Source: Echinometra lucunter
Lineage: Eukaryota > Echinodermata > Echinoidea > Camarodonta > Echinometridae
Direction: 5' to 3'
Assembly: GCA_029962745.1 (NCBI GenBank)
Contig: CM057153.1
Coordinates: 6,477,314-6,541,313 of the forward strand
DNA: 64,000 nt
Numbering within the stretch: position 1 is the first letter of the stretch; every line of letters begins with the position of its first letter. The notes under the pieces were generated by a model, which did no database searches, had not been told where the DNA came from, and saw only the letters and a list, made by a program, of their open reading frames with translations. A program made the position numbers and the translations under genes. Positions 33,844 to 46,225 of this stretch are shown in pieces.

Positions 33844-34503
33844 TATACATTATAAAATGAGGCTAAAAGTATTAATACATTCACCGATTTCTCTGACCTT
33901 ACCTTTGCTCTGTCCATAAAGTACGACATCGCATTTTATGAAAACTTACATTTTTTCAAACTATCTTCACAATAAACCCTTGGTACTTGCTTAATCATCT
34001 CTGTGAACTTTGTCAAAGAACTGGGACTAAAATCTTCTTGATGATACTGCACTGTAAGCTCATTAGCCTGATGTTATCCTCTTTTCCTTCCTAAAATTAT
34101 CTAAAAAGCCTATTAATTTGTCAAAGGTTGATAGCCTTCTTTGCCATTTTGGACACAGGCAAGTGAGATGAGAAAAGCATCTCATCCTCACTGAGGCATT
34201 TCTTTTTGAAAGCATTTCTTTTTGAAAGAAAAAAAAGTATTTTGAAGCTTGGAGAAAGTTCAAGAATGTGTAAGCTATGACAAAAAATGAAAACAAATGA
34301 TACAACTTTTTGAATGAAACAATTCTTCAAGATTTGAATGAAACAATAAAACTTTTAATTTGATTTCCTTGTTATCACTCTCTTGCTCTCTGGGCGTTTT
34401 GTTGTTTTTTTCCGGCAAGATCTCTTAATACAATCCGAAATATCTATTTGTATGTATGAAATAAAGGATTCATGACATGCATGTCTGCATCATTTCTCTC
34501 TCA

Positions 34504-34953
34504 TTTGTTACTTGAAAATGGGATAAACATAAGGGTTATAGTGTAAAAATACCAGTCTGAAAGTTTCAAAGTATGATATCAACAGGACGTATTTTCAAAT
34601 ATTAGAAATGTGAACCAATGGTTGAAAAATATATAATGGTCAGTTGCACAGACCAGACGTAAGGAGTGGGCATGCGTGCATGGCTCACCAGACTGTACTG
34701 TGAGTATTGGCGTATTCACGGGGAGGGAGGCAGATAACAGTTCTTTTGAACTCGAGCAAAACGGTCCTCTTATTTATTGTCTCTGAGACCAAAAATAATA
34801 AAATCGCGGTTTGTGTTTTACTAACAGTTTTTCATTCCAAATTATGGTTGGTTTCAGGGTTTTCGAGTAAAAATACAAGTACTCATACACATGTTCATCT
34901 TAGTTTGAGAATTTTTTAAATTGGCTGCTCACAAAGTTAGCCAATGCCTTTAA
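34504..34953 (+). mobile_element. TTAAAGGCATTGG-ended element, truncated copy
   Basis: Matches the reverse complement of 52753-53249 from TTTGTTACTTGAAAATGGG through ATAAGGGTTATAGTGTAAAA and TTCATTCCAAATTATGGTTG to the terminus GCCAATGCCTTTAA. The other terminus is missing at about 34500. No coding capacity. Confidence 0.8.
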
Positions 34954-35952
34954 TTACGTATAGTCCGCAGTGAAGTTTTAAGCCATAATGGAGGTTTAGA
35001 CTGTGCTCTGAAATAAACTTATTTCATGAATGAATTTGAGCCTATATGTTGAGATAATTCCTTTCTAACAATGTATCTGTACTAGTTTGAGCAATCTTCC
35101 CTCTGTAATACAGTACAGAAAAATTGAGGCAATATCTAAATTCCATAAATTACATTCATAAGGACTATCTCTCATATCTTGTATAGAATCTTTGACATGC
35201 CGTTATTTGACCTCAATTTCAAGCACATGACCATTTTTTTTTCTACATTTTTGGAGAGTCTCGCCTCTTCTTCTTTCCCCTATTTCCCCCTCCCGAGTCT
35301 TGGCCCACTTCCCCCGCTCATTCCCGCATCCTCTCCTTTATCAGAAGAAGACAAAACGAACAAAAACTTTGACATCAGGGCTCTAACTCGCCAATCTAAA
35401 CAAAGTTTAAAATTAGCCCTATCGACCTTTAATCATGTGGGGAGAGGGGGAGAAAGAGGCTGAGGCAAAGGGGTGATGACACACACAAAAAAGAGAAGAT
35501 CAATTTTGTCGCTTCAAACACGAAAATCTGACAAAATTGAGCTGAATAGAGAGAGGAGAGAGAGAATGCTAAGCTGCTATTTCCTGTACAACTGATTCAT
35601 CGAGGAACACACGACTTTGCAAAATTATCTGCCTCATAGAATTAAAATCTCTGACATTGATTTCCTAGTCTAGAACTAGACACGAATGCTGTGACATAGA
35701 AAACTACAGTATAACCAGAAGCACTTGTAGTATGACACTTTCGTAGAATGTAAACAGCCATTTTAACAACAAATTTGCAAATTGCAAAAATTCAGTGATG
35801 TGTCAGTTGCAATTTTATCATTTTGCAGCATGAAACTTTCGCAGGTCTGAAACTGCTCATGAATTTCACAAACACCAAATGAACGCAAAAGTTTCAAGCT
35901 TTACTACATGATGCTACATCATGCATATTTTCATAAAGAGCAGTAGGCCTAC

Positions 35953-35996
35953 CTGGCCTCTCATGACCAAAATAAAACAGTTCGTTTTAGGAGCAC
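35953..35996 (-). CDS. Possible small internal exon (unidentified)
   Basis: Minus-strand acceptor GATTCATTTGCACCTTCCAG, 44 bases, donor GGCCAG|GTAGGCC. Only one frame is open, reading two split bases and then APKTNCFILVMRGQ, ending in phase 0. The acceptor is strong and the donor fair. It does not fit in phase with the neighbouring minus-strand exons at 40430 and 37450, so it is either from another transcript or chance. Confidence 0.25.
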
Positions 35997-36089
35997 CTGG
36001 AAGGTGCAAATGAATCAAGTCAGTACGAATGTTATTTCAACACAATATTCCTGTCGGCAAGATTTTTATAACTGATCTGAAATATGACA

Positions 36090-36130
36090 ATGGCTGATGA
36101 TGAAGACTATGTAGAACTCGTGAGAAGAGG
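36090..36130 (+). CDS. Possible first coding exon, MADDEDYVELVRR
   Basis: An ATG in a favourable context (GACAATGG) starts an acidic peptide typical of protein N-termini. GTGAGA at 36120 or GTAGAC at 36131 could act as donor; without splicing the frame stops after 14 residues. No promoter element or downstream exon was identified, so support is thin. Confidence 0.18.
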
Positions 36131-36471
36131 GTAGACAGAAGGGGCAACTCCCTGTAGGGATAGAATGTTGTAAAGCCTACATTATCTGATGTGCATGCTT
36201 ATTTTCACATGAGAATGGAGAGTGACAGAAACATGGGGAATAGAAGGTTACCACACTATCAAATTAGATAGGTTCATACCATCATACCGAAATTTACGGT
36301 TACATGTGGTTCTGAAACCTTAAGGATAAACTTGATTTCTGGTCATGTGATTACAATGCAAAAGATACTGATTCAAAGTAATTCGAAAAGGTTGATTAAG
36401 CAGTAAATAAAATGTGATGAGAACCCTGAGGTCCTGAAATCACCACAAGGATCAGAAATCTGAAACCCACT

Positions 36472-36538
36472 GGATACTGGAACCGGATGGCCCGTGTTAA
36501 ACCTATGGGAATTCAAGAAATTCAGGAGTCAAAGGGTT
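36472..36538 (+). repeat. Dispersed repeat, copy 1 of 2
   Basis: CTGGAACCGGATGGCCCGTG followed by CCTATGGGAATT, AGAAAT and AGTCAA. Roughly 75 percent like 54512-54576 in the same orientation. Ends are not defined. Confidence 0.5.
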
Positions 36539-36559
36539 GATCTTGGTGAAATGCATCTG

Positions 36560-36615
36560 CACAGAAATGGGCACATGGGACTACACAGAAATGGGCATAT
36601 GGGACTACACACAAA
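36560..36615. repeat. Tandem repeat, 24-bp unit
   Basis: CACAGAAATGGGCACATGGG then ACTA, twice with a partial third unit. The repeat puts GLHRNGHM-type periodicity into two overlapping plus-strand frames that are not otherwise supported. Confidence 0.85.
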
Positions 36616-37449
36616 TGTTCAGGTCAAACACCCAAGATATTTCTTGTTATATCTCAAATATGGGGGCATTTACAATGCAAAAGAGTATTCCAACTAATTG
36701 GAAGTCAAACATGATGAAACAGGAATATCAACACATGCTACTGACAACAACAAAAAAAAAACAGAAAAAAATCAATATAAGCAACATGAATCCATAATAC
36801 AAAACAAAAACAAGAGTAATAACCAAACGATACATTTCAGTAATTCATAAATAGGATTCAAAAGCTATACACAAAAAAGAGTAGAACAGGGATTTTAGGG
36901 GTATTTTCAAGACTATTAACAAAAGCTGTTTAAATGCATAAACATGGTTCACATCTTCCAACTATATATGGAACTGATGCACACGTATGCACTTTGCTCT
37001 ATCTTCGCGAAACTTACAAATTACTTCTAATTCACAAAAGGAAGAAAAAAACGACTTACCAGTTAACATCAGCAAAGGTTTCTACAGGCTTAAACTGCTT
37101 ATTCCAAGATATATGAAGAGAATTACAATTATTCTGCTTATGCATCCACACCTAGCGTCAAATTTCAAACTCTTAAAAGTGCACTTCACATCAGAATGCA
37201 CATGCCGTGATGTTACGGTTACCGGATATTTAGCATTAGAAGGCCGTCTTAAAATCTTACGGCAAATTTAGTTTTAAAAAGTTAAAACACAAAGAATATT
37301 CAAATAATCTGTATTTAACAGACTTAAAATAACAAGGGGAAAAAATTATCCTTTAAGAGCTTCACAAAAGATTTAAGTTCTATTTTGGGAGAAGATAAAG
37401 CAGATGTTATTTTTGGGAGAAATTTTAATGCCCATGACGTCATAAGATT

Positions 37450-37651
37450 TCAAGGACTTGGAGCGGTGGTCTTGAAGATGGAGAATGGCTGTATTTTATC
37501 AGCAGCTCTGAGATGACCTTTTATCAACCTGTCTTTCCAGATTAAAGATGAACTTGGTGCACTTTTGAGATATTCCAGGAACTCAAAGCGTCCCACCCTC
37601 TCCATTACAGTCTTCATATTACTTACAACATCTTGTAATAATGTATGCATA
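37450..37651 (-). CDS. Likely terminal coding exon of a minus-strand gene (unidentified)
   Basis: The minus-strand acceptor TTAACATCCTCCTGTAG (AG at 37652-37653) is followed by one split base and 66 codons to TGA at 37450-37452, containing VMERVGRFEFLEYLKSAP and LIKGHLRAADKIQPFSIF. Codons are strongly purine-first, and composition is balanced. The single starting base fits the two leftover bases of the 40430-40476 exon, giving a Ser codon at the join. ATTAAA lies about 25 bases past the stop. A GTAAGTAAT motif inside (25 bases in) could alternatively end a microexon. No family recognised. Confidence 0.42.
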
Positions 37652-38191
37652 CTACAGGAGGATGTTAATTCAAACGCTTGAATCCATAATAAAACATTAT
37701 CTCTTCCTTTTTAATGAATCCTACATACAGTAACCCCCTCCCCAACTACACAAGCCAAAAAGCCATTTACCTCACCATCTCTAATGCAACAAAACTTCAA
37801 CTTAATGCACTAGCACTATACATTCTTGATATCTGAATATCTCTGCATAAATGTTTCCTGCAATGTATAGCTATTTTAGGCATCATGATACCAAAGCTCC
37901 ATTATTAAAGAATGACAAGGGGCAATTTTTTTCTATGAATTTATGAAGCCTATAATGACATCTATTTCCATCAAGATCATGCACAAAGAGCCCTATCTAA
38001 AACTGAACAAAGCATGGTGATTATGCCCTTCTTGCACTAGTTATATATTATTAATTTTTTTATATTAATTCCTGAACTCGTGAAACATGAATCATGAAGC
38101 ACACATAATTAATCGAAAGCTGAATGTAACCTTGGTATAGATGCTAATTTTTCATTTCCTCTATCCTTTTCCCCTCCAAAATAATCCCTGA

Positions 38192-38499
38192 ACTCTAGAG
38201 AACCTTCCTCAGCCTGCAAAGTTCAAACAGTCACATTCTACTTTCCATCCTTCATCCACTTCTCCACTTAATGTTCGTTCCCTCCTTCAACTTGTTTACG
38301 CTACATTTTTCAGCAAATGCCTAAAGCTTCCATTACGGAGCTGCTTTGGGGAAATAAATCAAGGGGCATTTGCTGGGAACAAGACGGCACATCGCGAGTC
38401 ATTTTGGAGGCAAATCCTCCCAGCCAGTCTCGGGAATTACCCTATTGAAATGAGAGAACATAAGCTGACGAATCTTCCATGCACCTGTTTGCCAAAGTG
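38192..38499 (+). CDS. Open frame or exon upstream of a CT tract (unidentified)
   Basis: The plus strand is open from 38192 through the CT microsatellite to 38821 (210 codons); only the part before about 38510 is of normal composition. A strong acceptor, TTACGCTACATTTTTCAG, at 38313 would start an exon with one split base, reading KCLKLPLRSCFGEINQG, then ESFWRQILPASLGNYP and a Cys-rich LPCTCLPKC. GTAGAAG near 38498 is a possible but weak donor. Local GC and CpG are raised. Longer than expected by chance once low complexity is removed, but no homologue is recognised. Confidence 0.3.
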
Positions 38500-38519
38500 T
38501 GTAGAAGTTCATTCACCGT

Positions 38520-38701
38520 CTCTCTTCATCACTCTCTCTCGCTCTCTCTCTCTCTTGCTCTCCTCCCACTCTCTCTCCCCTCTCCTCTTCCTCTCCCCCT
38601 CTCTCCCTCCCCTCCCCCCTCCCCCTCTCTCTCGCTCTCTTCTCGTCGCTCTTCTCTCCCACTCTCGCTCTCCCCTCTCCCTCCCTCCCTCCCCCTCCCC
38701 T

Positions 38702-38741
<40 letters not shown>

Positions 38742-38745
38742 TTAG
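38520..38745. repeat. (CT)n / CCCTCT microsatellite
   Basis: Interrupted CTCT, CTCC and CCCCTCTC sequence ending in a pure (CT)n run. The Ser/Leu/Pro and Arg/Glu frames on either strand are repeat translations. Confidence 0.95.
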
Positions 38746-39424
38746 AGCACAGTATTTAATGCACTGGAAATGCAAATCTCATTCATGTAATCCTTCATGT
38801 ATATGGCTGATCACTCTTTGATTTACTCTTATGAGTATTTGATTCGTTCAATGTTTCATATAAACATTCATTCCATAGTGTTTTGTTTCAAATACGAATT
38901 TGAATTTGAAAAACTCATCTGTTCAACCTTCCAGTTATCATAAGATCATTGCAATCTCATGCATAATCACACATTATTAGCATTTTCCCATAAATCATTA
39001 GAGCACAGCCTCAGAACATACATGTATCACGCTGATTTTGGCTTCTCCCATTAAAAGGGCATAGTTTTTAACCCACTTCACAGTGTATGATTGTATTTTT
39101 CCAAGATTACAAGTTTAGCCTAATGAAGATAAATTACTGAATGAGGTACTGAGAAAAAAATAGAGAAATTCAGAATACATTGATATAAATCCTAAAAGGT
39201 AATGAGATAAAGTAGAGCTGTGTGAGACAACCTGAAGGCGGTATAAGAAAAAAACCCAGTAGGTCTACTTAATAGAAAACTGTTATTGCTTCACATCATG
39301 TAAGGTGCCTACAGCTAAATACTATTCAGAAAATTAACTGTGGATTTTTTTTCACAAAAATCCTTTCTATAGAAGTTCTATGGAGGCGAAAAACATTCCT
39401 CCCAACCCTTTCCTCTAATTCAGC

Positions 39425-39650
39425 ATGGGGGGAGGGGGGGGGGGAGCCAGCAGAAAAGGGAATGTTTTCAACAGGGAAAAAATTACATGGGGGCTCGGGG
39501 CGAATTGGCCCCCGAAACGCCAAAAAGAGCCCTGGAAAACTAAAAAAGAGCCCCTGAAATTCTCACAGGGTCCAATGTAAACTTTAATACAATGTAGAAA
39601 ATTTGGGTGGGTGGGCTCAAAGAGTAGCCCCGGAAAAAAAATAATTAATT
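39425..39650. repeat. G-run and AAAGAGCCCC(T/G)GAAA repeats
   Basis: G-rich run near 39430, a hairpin GGGGGCTCGG...GGCCCCCG (39490-39515) and three spaced copies of AAAGAG(TA)GCCC(C)GGAAA. Probably a decayed interspersed repeat; no frame is supported. Confidence 0.45.
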
Positions 39651-40429
39651 TTTTTCCTGGTTTTCACTTCAAGTTGGTGATTCGGAAAAAAAAAACGATA
39701 AAACATCTAACTGCATCATTTTGTACGATTTGAGGCTATCCATAATTGCACGTGGCTCGATGAAGCTTCTGAAAAGAAAAGCATGCATCAAATTGATATT
39801 TACTTCAATGTTTTGAATTTATCACAAGGTTATGTGTTATGATATCATACCATCTAAATGTTAATGACTTGCTATTTTAAGGATTTATCTAGACTTTATA
39901 GAGTTAATGAAAAGCAGTTGACCTTATTATTACTTTGACATATAGGCTGACAGCAAGGTCTTATTTCGAGGATAAATTTTGCACTCTGAAAATAAATTTC
40001 CTGGGATAATGGAAAAAATACTAGCATATAAAGAAAAATATCTAAAAGGCAAATATCACCAATTCCTTGAAATTCATACAGTCCTATCCAAATAGAAAGT
40101 AATAATTCATTGGTTATACATTCCAATCAGAGTCAGAATATGATGTGTGAAAAATCAACAGGATCATATCATTACTGAACTAGATTGAAAGATCTCACTA
40201 AATTTTGCTGGGTTATTTTGTCATTAAAAAAATAATACAAAAGTGTATTGACAGCTGACAAATATGTCTCCCTCTTTTGGCAGTTACATTACACTTTTCG
40301 CACTTTGCTATCCAATTTCCATTCTTTTCCTGTTCTACCTTCAGCCCCCTCTACTTATAATTATGTTTTCATAATTCTTCTTGCTGAAGAAATATTTGCT
40401 ACACTGTCATATAAAATCAAGGAAAATAC

Positions 40430-40476
40430 CTGTTCCTGGGAATTGTCCCCTCTTCAGAAGTAGGAAATGTCAAGTA
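40430..40476 (-). CDS. Likely internal coding exon of a minus-strand gene (unidentified)
   Basis: The minus-strand acceptor is near ideal: CTTTATTTTTCTTTGCAG with more T before it. The 47-base exon has one open frame of three, YLTFPTSEEGTIPRN plus two leftover bases, and ends at donor ACAG|GTATTTTCC. Its end phase matches the 37450-37651 exon about 2.8 kb downstream on the same strand. A phase match has a one-in-three chance of being accidental. The upstream exon should end in phase 0 and was not found. Function unknown. Confidence 0.42.
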
Positions 40477-41743
40477 CTGCAAAGAAAAATAAAGAAAAAC
40501 ATGGTTAACACATCACATACAAAAGATCCTGTTATTACCCATTGATACCAATACAGACTACTGGAAATCATATATCAATGCTATTATAGTTCATATTTAA
40601 AAAAAATAGGGACTGCACCTTTAAGGGAACTGATCAGGGAACTCATGCAGATCGTCATAAGAGCATGAGCAGACACTGTGAGATATCCTTTTCTCAACAC
40701 AAGATGGGGCTATTTCAATTTATATGATTTTGAAACATACCCTATGCTGATGCCCATATCACTTTTTACCATAGCACTTTTTAATGCACATCTAATTACA
40801 ACACTGAAACATACTAAGTGTACTGCATGTGCAAAGGTAAATGTTACAACTAACTACTGATTTCTTTTTTTCTTTTTAATCATATCTTGCTACTGGGCCA
40901 AGTGCCATAAGTATAGTAAAATGTGAAAGGTTAAAGACATCCCTAAAACGACACAAATATCACTCATTCATTCTCAAAATAGTTCTTATCTGAAAAAAGG
41001 TTTAATTAACACTGCTCAAGGACTGGTTGTTTATGGTTCACAAATATTACTTGAAAATTTGCCAACATTAATTCAGATGCATTTACATAATGGAGGATTT
41101 ATATGAAAGTCATAGGGTCATGATTAAATCCTGCTGATATATGACGGATTTTTACTGACAAATATGGTTATCAGGTTATTCGGTATTTTCAGACAAACTC
41201 TTCATTAATTGTATAATTCTCTACGCAAATTCTGATAAGAGTAATTGGGTACCATATGTCATCAATGATACAGAGTTTAATCTCAGATTTTAAGTTATCT
41301 TCAAGAATATTTTGCTTCTTTTCTATACTCTTTTGAGAAAGCCTTTCTTAGCCTAATTTCATAACCATTAGTACAAGAGAATTAGATCAAAAGATAGTTA
41401 AGATGTGTCTAATTCATTAAAAACACTATTTCTGTACACTAATTATCTAAGGATTGATATTTGTGACTCTAAATGATAACATGGTTGCTAAAAACTTTGC
41501 TTTTTTGGAAAACAAGACGTGAACTCTAGCAAAGGTTAAGTTTTTTTGTACAAATGTAAGATTGGTGAAGAATTACTATGTAATATTTGAAACTAATATA
41601 GTTTTTTAAAACTCTTCTCTCATTTTTGTGGATATCTCCCTAAATTTACAGATCATCATACAAGCCCATCAAAAGAGCCAAAATTATGCTATGGTGGAAA
41701 TGTCTAATTTAATTTCAACAGTGCATAAACATATTAATCTAAA

Positions 41744-41931
41744 TCAGATATTTATTTTATCTATTTCAATTTTTTCATTAATGTCTTCTTTACAAAAAGC
41801 AGGGTAGTCCCATTCAAGCTGCAAGGCCTGCTTTCCAAGGGAGCCCTGCTGCACAAGATCATATTTCATCTCCATATTTTGATCTCCAGTTAGATTACAA
41901 TAGTAATCTATATTCAAAATGTTATGTATGA
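41744..41931 (-). CDS. Possible exon, 62-codon frame (unidentified)
   Basis: The minus-strand acceptor CTTTGCTTTGATTTTTAG is followed by a frame that runs to TGA at 41744, including DYYCNLTGDQNMEMKYDLVQ and then QGSLGKQALQLEWDYPAFC. Composition is protein-like, with Glu, Asp and Lys toward the end. A GTAAAG about 50 bases before the stop could be a donor but is not in phase with the 40430 exon, so this would be a terminal exon of something else or a chance frame. Confidence 0.3.
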
Positions 41932-42335
41932 CTAAAAATCAAAGCAAAGTTCACATAAAAATGTCATAGGATCAAGTTCCAAGGTCAACACAGAATAAAA
42001 TAAGCACAAAACAATGGGACCATTGAAAATTGCACTAACGGTAGTTTCCTTTTACATTTCTAGCGGATATTATGTTTGAGTCATGGAGCAATCAGCTTGC
42101 TGTCTATCTTTCCTCGGCTCATCATAAGGAATATGATTGTCCATGACGGCCACGCTCAGGTTAATTTGTATGAAAGTACTTGAGCTAATTATCTCCATTT
42201 CCTTCTTTTATTGTGATGGCATTCTGATTATTGCAATAAAGGATTTCCAATAGAAGGAAAATATACGGGAGTGGAGGAGGGGTTGTGATACAAGCGAGCA
42301 CATAGATAATGTATAAAACAAATCAATACATCTGA

Positions 42336-42350
42336 CCCCCCCCCCCCCCC
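42336..42350. repeat. Poly-C tract (15)
   Basis: Uninterrupted C15. From 42351 to 45110 the sequence is unique and AT-rich with no recognised feature apart from homopolymer T and A runs. Confidence 0.9.
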
Positions 42351-45116
42351 ACCTACATAATACTAAAGTTTAGGACTAACCCCCTTGATTAATCCTTGTT
42401 AATTTTTTAACACTGTTTTTTTTTTTTTTTTTACTTGAGGAAAATGTTTCATAAGTAAGTTAAAATTGTCCCAGCACATTTTCTTCCACAGGACGTATTT
42501 TGCCGAACTTCATGCAGAACCAATCCTTCTCCATTGCTTTATAAGTATAACAGGCCATGGAATAATCATCCACTTAACAACTCAAAGCAGACAACAAACT
42601 GATCATAACAATTAGTAATGAAACACAACCAGGAAAACAAGTTCATTGTCAAGGCCGGCATTAGAAATAAGCCTTCGCATGAAAATGAAAAATACTGCAA
42701 CATCCGGCACAGGTAAATGAGCAATCTACAGCCCGTATCCCCCAAGTCTGCCTGCCAATAAAAACAGGTTTCGTTTTTTTCACTGACGTCATTGCTTCAT
42801 TAACCAACCTAGTCTTTCTTTCCCACTCTACTGATTATTTTCCTTTCAAAATAAAATTCAGTTCCTGGTGGTTAAATTGTTAACAACAGCAATCTCTTAT
42901 ACATTTAAGATAACAATATGCTATAGCATAATTATTTTGATACTAAGAGAAAATCAAAGCAGTAACTTGTGATCCAGGAATATTTTGTTTCCCCATTTCT
43001 TACGATCATGCAACTTGCTACATGTAGACAGGAAGTATGTGAAATTGAAAAATATTTTTCCAATTTGGTTTTATCTCCCATTTAAATGATAAAGAATCAA
43101 ATATTTCAAGCTTGTTTACTCCTGAAGCTTGCAGCAACACTGATTTAACTTGCAAGAAAGAACAATACCAGAGACTTGAAATTAAGTTTGTTGGAAAGCT
43201 ATACATCCCAGTTTATGACTAAAATAAATAAGAAAGAGAGAGGATAAACATTAAACTGAAGTTTTTCTTTTTCACCTCTTTTTCAGCATTGGAACTTTAA
43301 ATCACTAGGAATCATCCTTTTTTTCAGCAATTGACAGTACAAGTATGAGAAGACATACAAAATACATTTTTGTCAGTCTGAAAAGAATCTAAATTTGTGG
43401 TTAAATGGTCACTTGGGTGTAGCCTTAAACTTGATGCGACTAGACAAATACAATCAATTAAACACAAAAATTTAGCTCATTTATTATACAAGGGCACAAT
43501 TTCATCCAAGGTCTGAGCATAGGCGACAATTCAATTCTATTTTTTTGTAATCATTCCTACTCCACACACCCCTGTCTGTTTTCTGATCGGAGGGTAGATC
43601 TGGCATGGGGCGAACAGTGAGTCATGAGATGCGTGTGTCAATACGCTACATCACTCTTCTTGTGTCGATGACAAAGATGTTTGGTTTGGCTTGAGTTACT
43701 CTCATGTGAAGTTATTGAAATATCGGTGTGAGCTCACATATTGATGATCTACAAGCCTGCATGGCTACAAATGCAACACCGAAAAAATATTGGGAAACAA
43801 TGGAGTTGAATTTGTAGCCAGGTCTCTCTTTTGATGGTGATCAGAAACACTGTTCATGGAAGAGGAGAGTGATATTAGGCAAATATAAACGCTTCATTCA
43901 AGAGACAGTTTTGTAAAAACCTTTCACATAAGGTAATGAGATGGAAAGTGATATTTTTCTCAGAATAAAGGTGTTATTATGGCAAATATTGCGTGACAAG
44001 GACTGAGTGTGAGAAATTCCAAATGAAATGAAGAATGATTGAAGGCATAACATAATGTCTGAAAAGGGGGAAAATGATACACAAAAAAGAGGAGCAGTAA
44101 TATAAGGAATGATGGAACAAAAACAGGTACAAAGGAAGACTATCCTCGCTTTCCAATAAAGTCACAAAGAAATTCAGGGAGATTTGAAGAAGATATTTGA
44201 TGAAGAATGGAAATTCTGAGAGATTAATGGAAAAGGGTTATGGGTTTATCAATATTTACTTCCTACTAGAAACAGTCACAAGTACCAGGGTAAAACAAAA
44301 CAAACTAAAAAATAACTCTTTAAAATTACAGAAATATCATGGATTAGGCATGGATTGAGAGGAAACATTGCAACAAACATTGAAGCTTATATACTGAAAT
44401 CATGCTAAAAATGAGACATAACTCCAGGAAAAAGTGATGAAGGCAATGCTAACAGATGATGACAGCTATAAACTGAGACAGCAATTTATTACCGTTTTTT
44501 CAGAGATTACATGAAGTGGTTTCCTTTCAAAATATTTATCACCTCTGTGCCTCATAAAACTTGGGTTATCTCCTGAGATGATGAATGTGTTCTGCACTCA
44601 GTGTTACTCCATTAACATCAAACGCATTCTACACAATCTTTCATCAAAATCAATAAAAGATTAGTGCTGCAAATAGAAGCAAACAAATTTTTCCTTAAAA
44701 ATGGTAATTCGAATAAGTTTTTTTTAATACTGGGAAAAGGAAATCTCCTCACTGTAAGTGTACCAACAAATGATTTGCGTAAAGCTAATAAGTAAGAAAT
44801 ATTAAAAAAAAAAACTTTTTACCAAGCATTCTAGGAGTTCATAGTTAGGAGGTTTCAAGAAAATAAAGGATAACATATTGACTACAACGCTGGGAATTGG
44901 ATGGATGCTCGATTCAGGAACACACTTCTGGCTTGAACCACACAATATCATAAGAAGTACAGAATGTATATTGTTGTATTGTTTATCATTCCTATACAGC
45001 AATAATCAGAATCTTTTCCAGCAATGGTAAGCCATGAAAGGAGAAAATCATCATGCATCTTTGTATCAATTCAATTCTATGCCAGATGAAAGCAAGTAAA
45101 TTCCATCTTTATAAGT

Positions 45117-45297
45117 AACAAATTTATAAAAAACCAAATACATCACTTTTGGTTGTATGATTCCATATATGAATTCCTCCACTGTCAATCGATCAAAATA
45201 AGCTATAACAAATTTATGAAGCCATAAATCACTTTTCATAGTATGATTTCATATACAACTTCATTTACTGAAGTTCAGTAATCAAAATAATCTGCCT
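45117..45297. repeat. Tandem duplication, two 90-bp units
   Basis: AACAAATTTAT begins both units (45117 and 45207), followed by AATCACTTTT or CATCACTTTT, GTATGATT(T/C)CATATA and AATCAAAATAA. Moderately diverged. Confidence 0.75.
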
Positions 45298-45507
45298 TGA
45301 CGGTTTTATTGGGAGGTAGGTGTTCAGAAAATAGATGTCATTCCTCTGTCAAGAATTTAGACCAAGTGGGCTAAAGGAATTTGAATCAACACTGCACAAT
45401 CTGAGGCTCAATTTTGGTAAATTACATAGACTGCAAAGAGAGGACTGTAAGCTATGAATCCAAAAGAAGAAAATATTCACAAACTGGCAAAGTGTCTAGA
45501 AAATTAA

Positions 45508-45666
45508 AACAACTTTGCAATAAAAGTGATACCAGTATATATATCTAAAGATCTGAGCAATAATCTTAAATCCCTTCATTTGAATGTTACAATGACTGAA
45601 AGAATGAACTCTTTAACTGAGGAGATTGACACGAAGCTCCGACTTTTCTCTCCCTCCAAAACTACA
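45508..45666 (+). CDS. Likely coding exon, possibly with start codon (unidentified)
   Basis: The plus frame is open from 45508 to the good donor ACTACA|GTAAGAAC. It reads SKDLSNNLKSLHLNV, then MTERMNSLTEEIDTKL and RLFSPSKTT, with heptad-like spacing of Leu, Met and Ile that suggests a helix or short coiled coil. ATG at 45592 is a candidate start; otherwise an acceptor at CTAAAG (about 45550) or an unseen one begins the exon. It ends in phase 0, matching the phase-0 start of the exon at 47294, 1.6 kb downstream on the same strand. Family unknown. Confidence 0.4.
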
Positions 45667-45976
45667 GTAAGAACATGAATGTAAAGAAGAGCTTCAGAGA
45701 GAGCTTTGAATAGAGAATGATGAGTCATAGACCATAAGGAAGGGTGAATGACCTCATCATCACATTATAAGAGTGAATTGGTCTCTTGCAACATTCTTAT
45801 CATATGGGATGACTCACATTCCAATAGTGGCTTTTCATGCTGAATAACAGCTAAACAGGCTCTCAAAACGAAAAAGTACAGATTCTGATCAGATTTAGAA
45901 GAACTATTTACATTCCTCTTATTGTTAGACAACTGCATAAAGAAAAGACCTAAACAGGAAGTTAGAAGAACAGACG

Positions 45977-46146
45977 TCAAGTTTTAAATGGTACATTGGA
46001 AATAAAAGAAAATGTAAACTCTGATGTCCAGTTATGAGTTAAACATTTTTTTTTACACAAGTCAAATTCTAAATGGTAAATTGGGAAATAAAAGAAATGT
46101 AATATTCTGACTTCCAATAAGTTTAAATATTTTTCAAAAAAACAGA
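45977..46146. repeat. Tandem duplication, two 85-bp units
   Basis: TCAA(G/A)TT(T/C)TAAATGGTA begins both units (45977 and 46062), followed by ATTGG(G)AAATAAAAGAAA and TCTGA(TG/CT)TCCA. The second unit ends in an A-run. Confidence 0.78.
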
Positions 46147-46225
46147 TTCTATATGACAGGGCACAGTACATGTATATGTAGGTCTATATACAGGCTAGAA
46201 GTGGCAAAATCCTGTTCTCTTCCAG

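Noticed and set aside
38509..38775. Arg/Glu-rich minus-strand frame
   Set aside because: Reverse translation of the (CT)n tract; no normal-composition flank in that frame.
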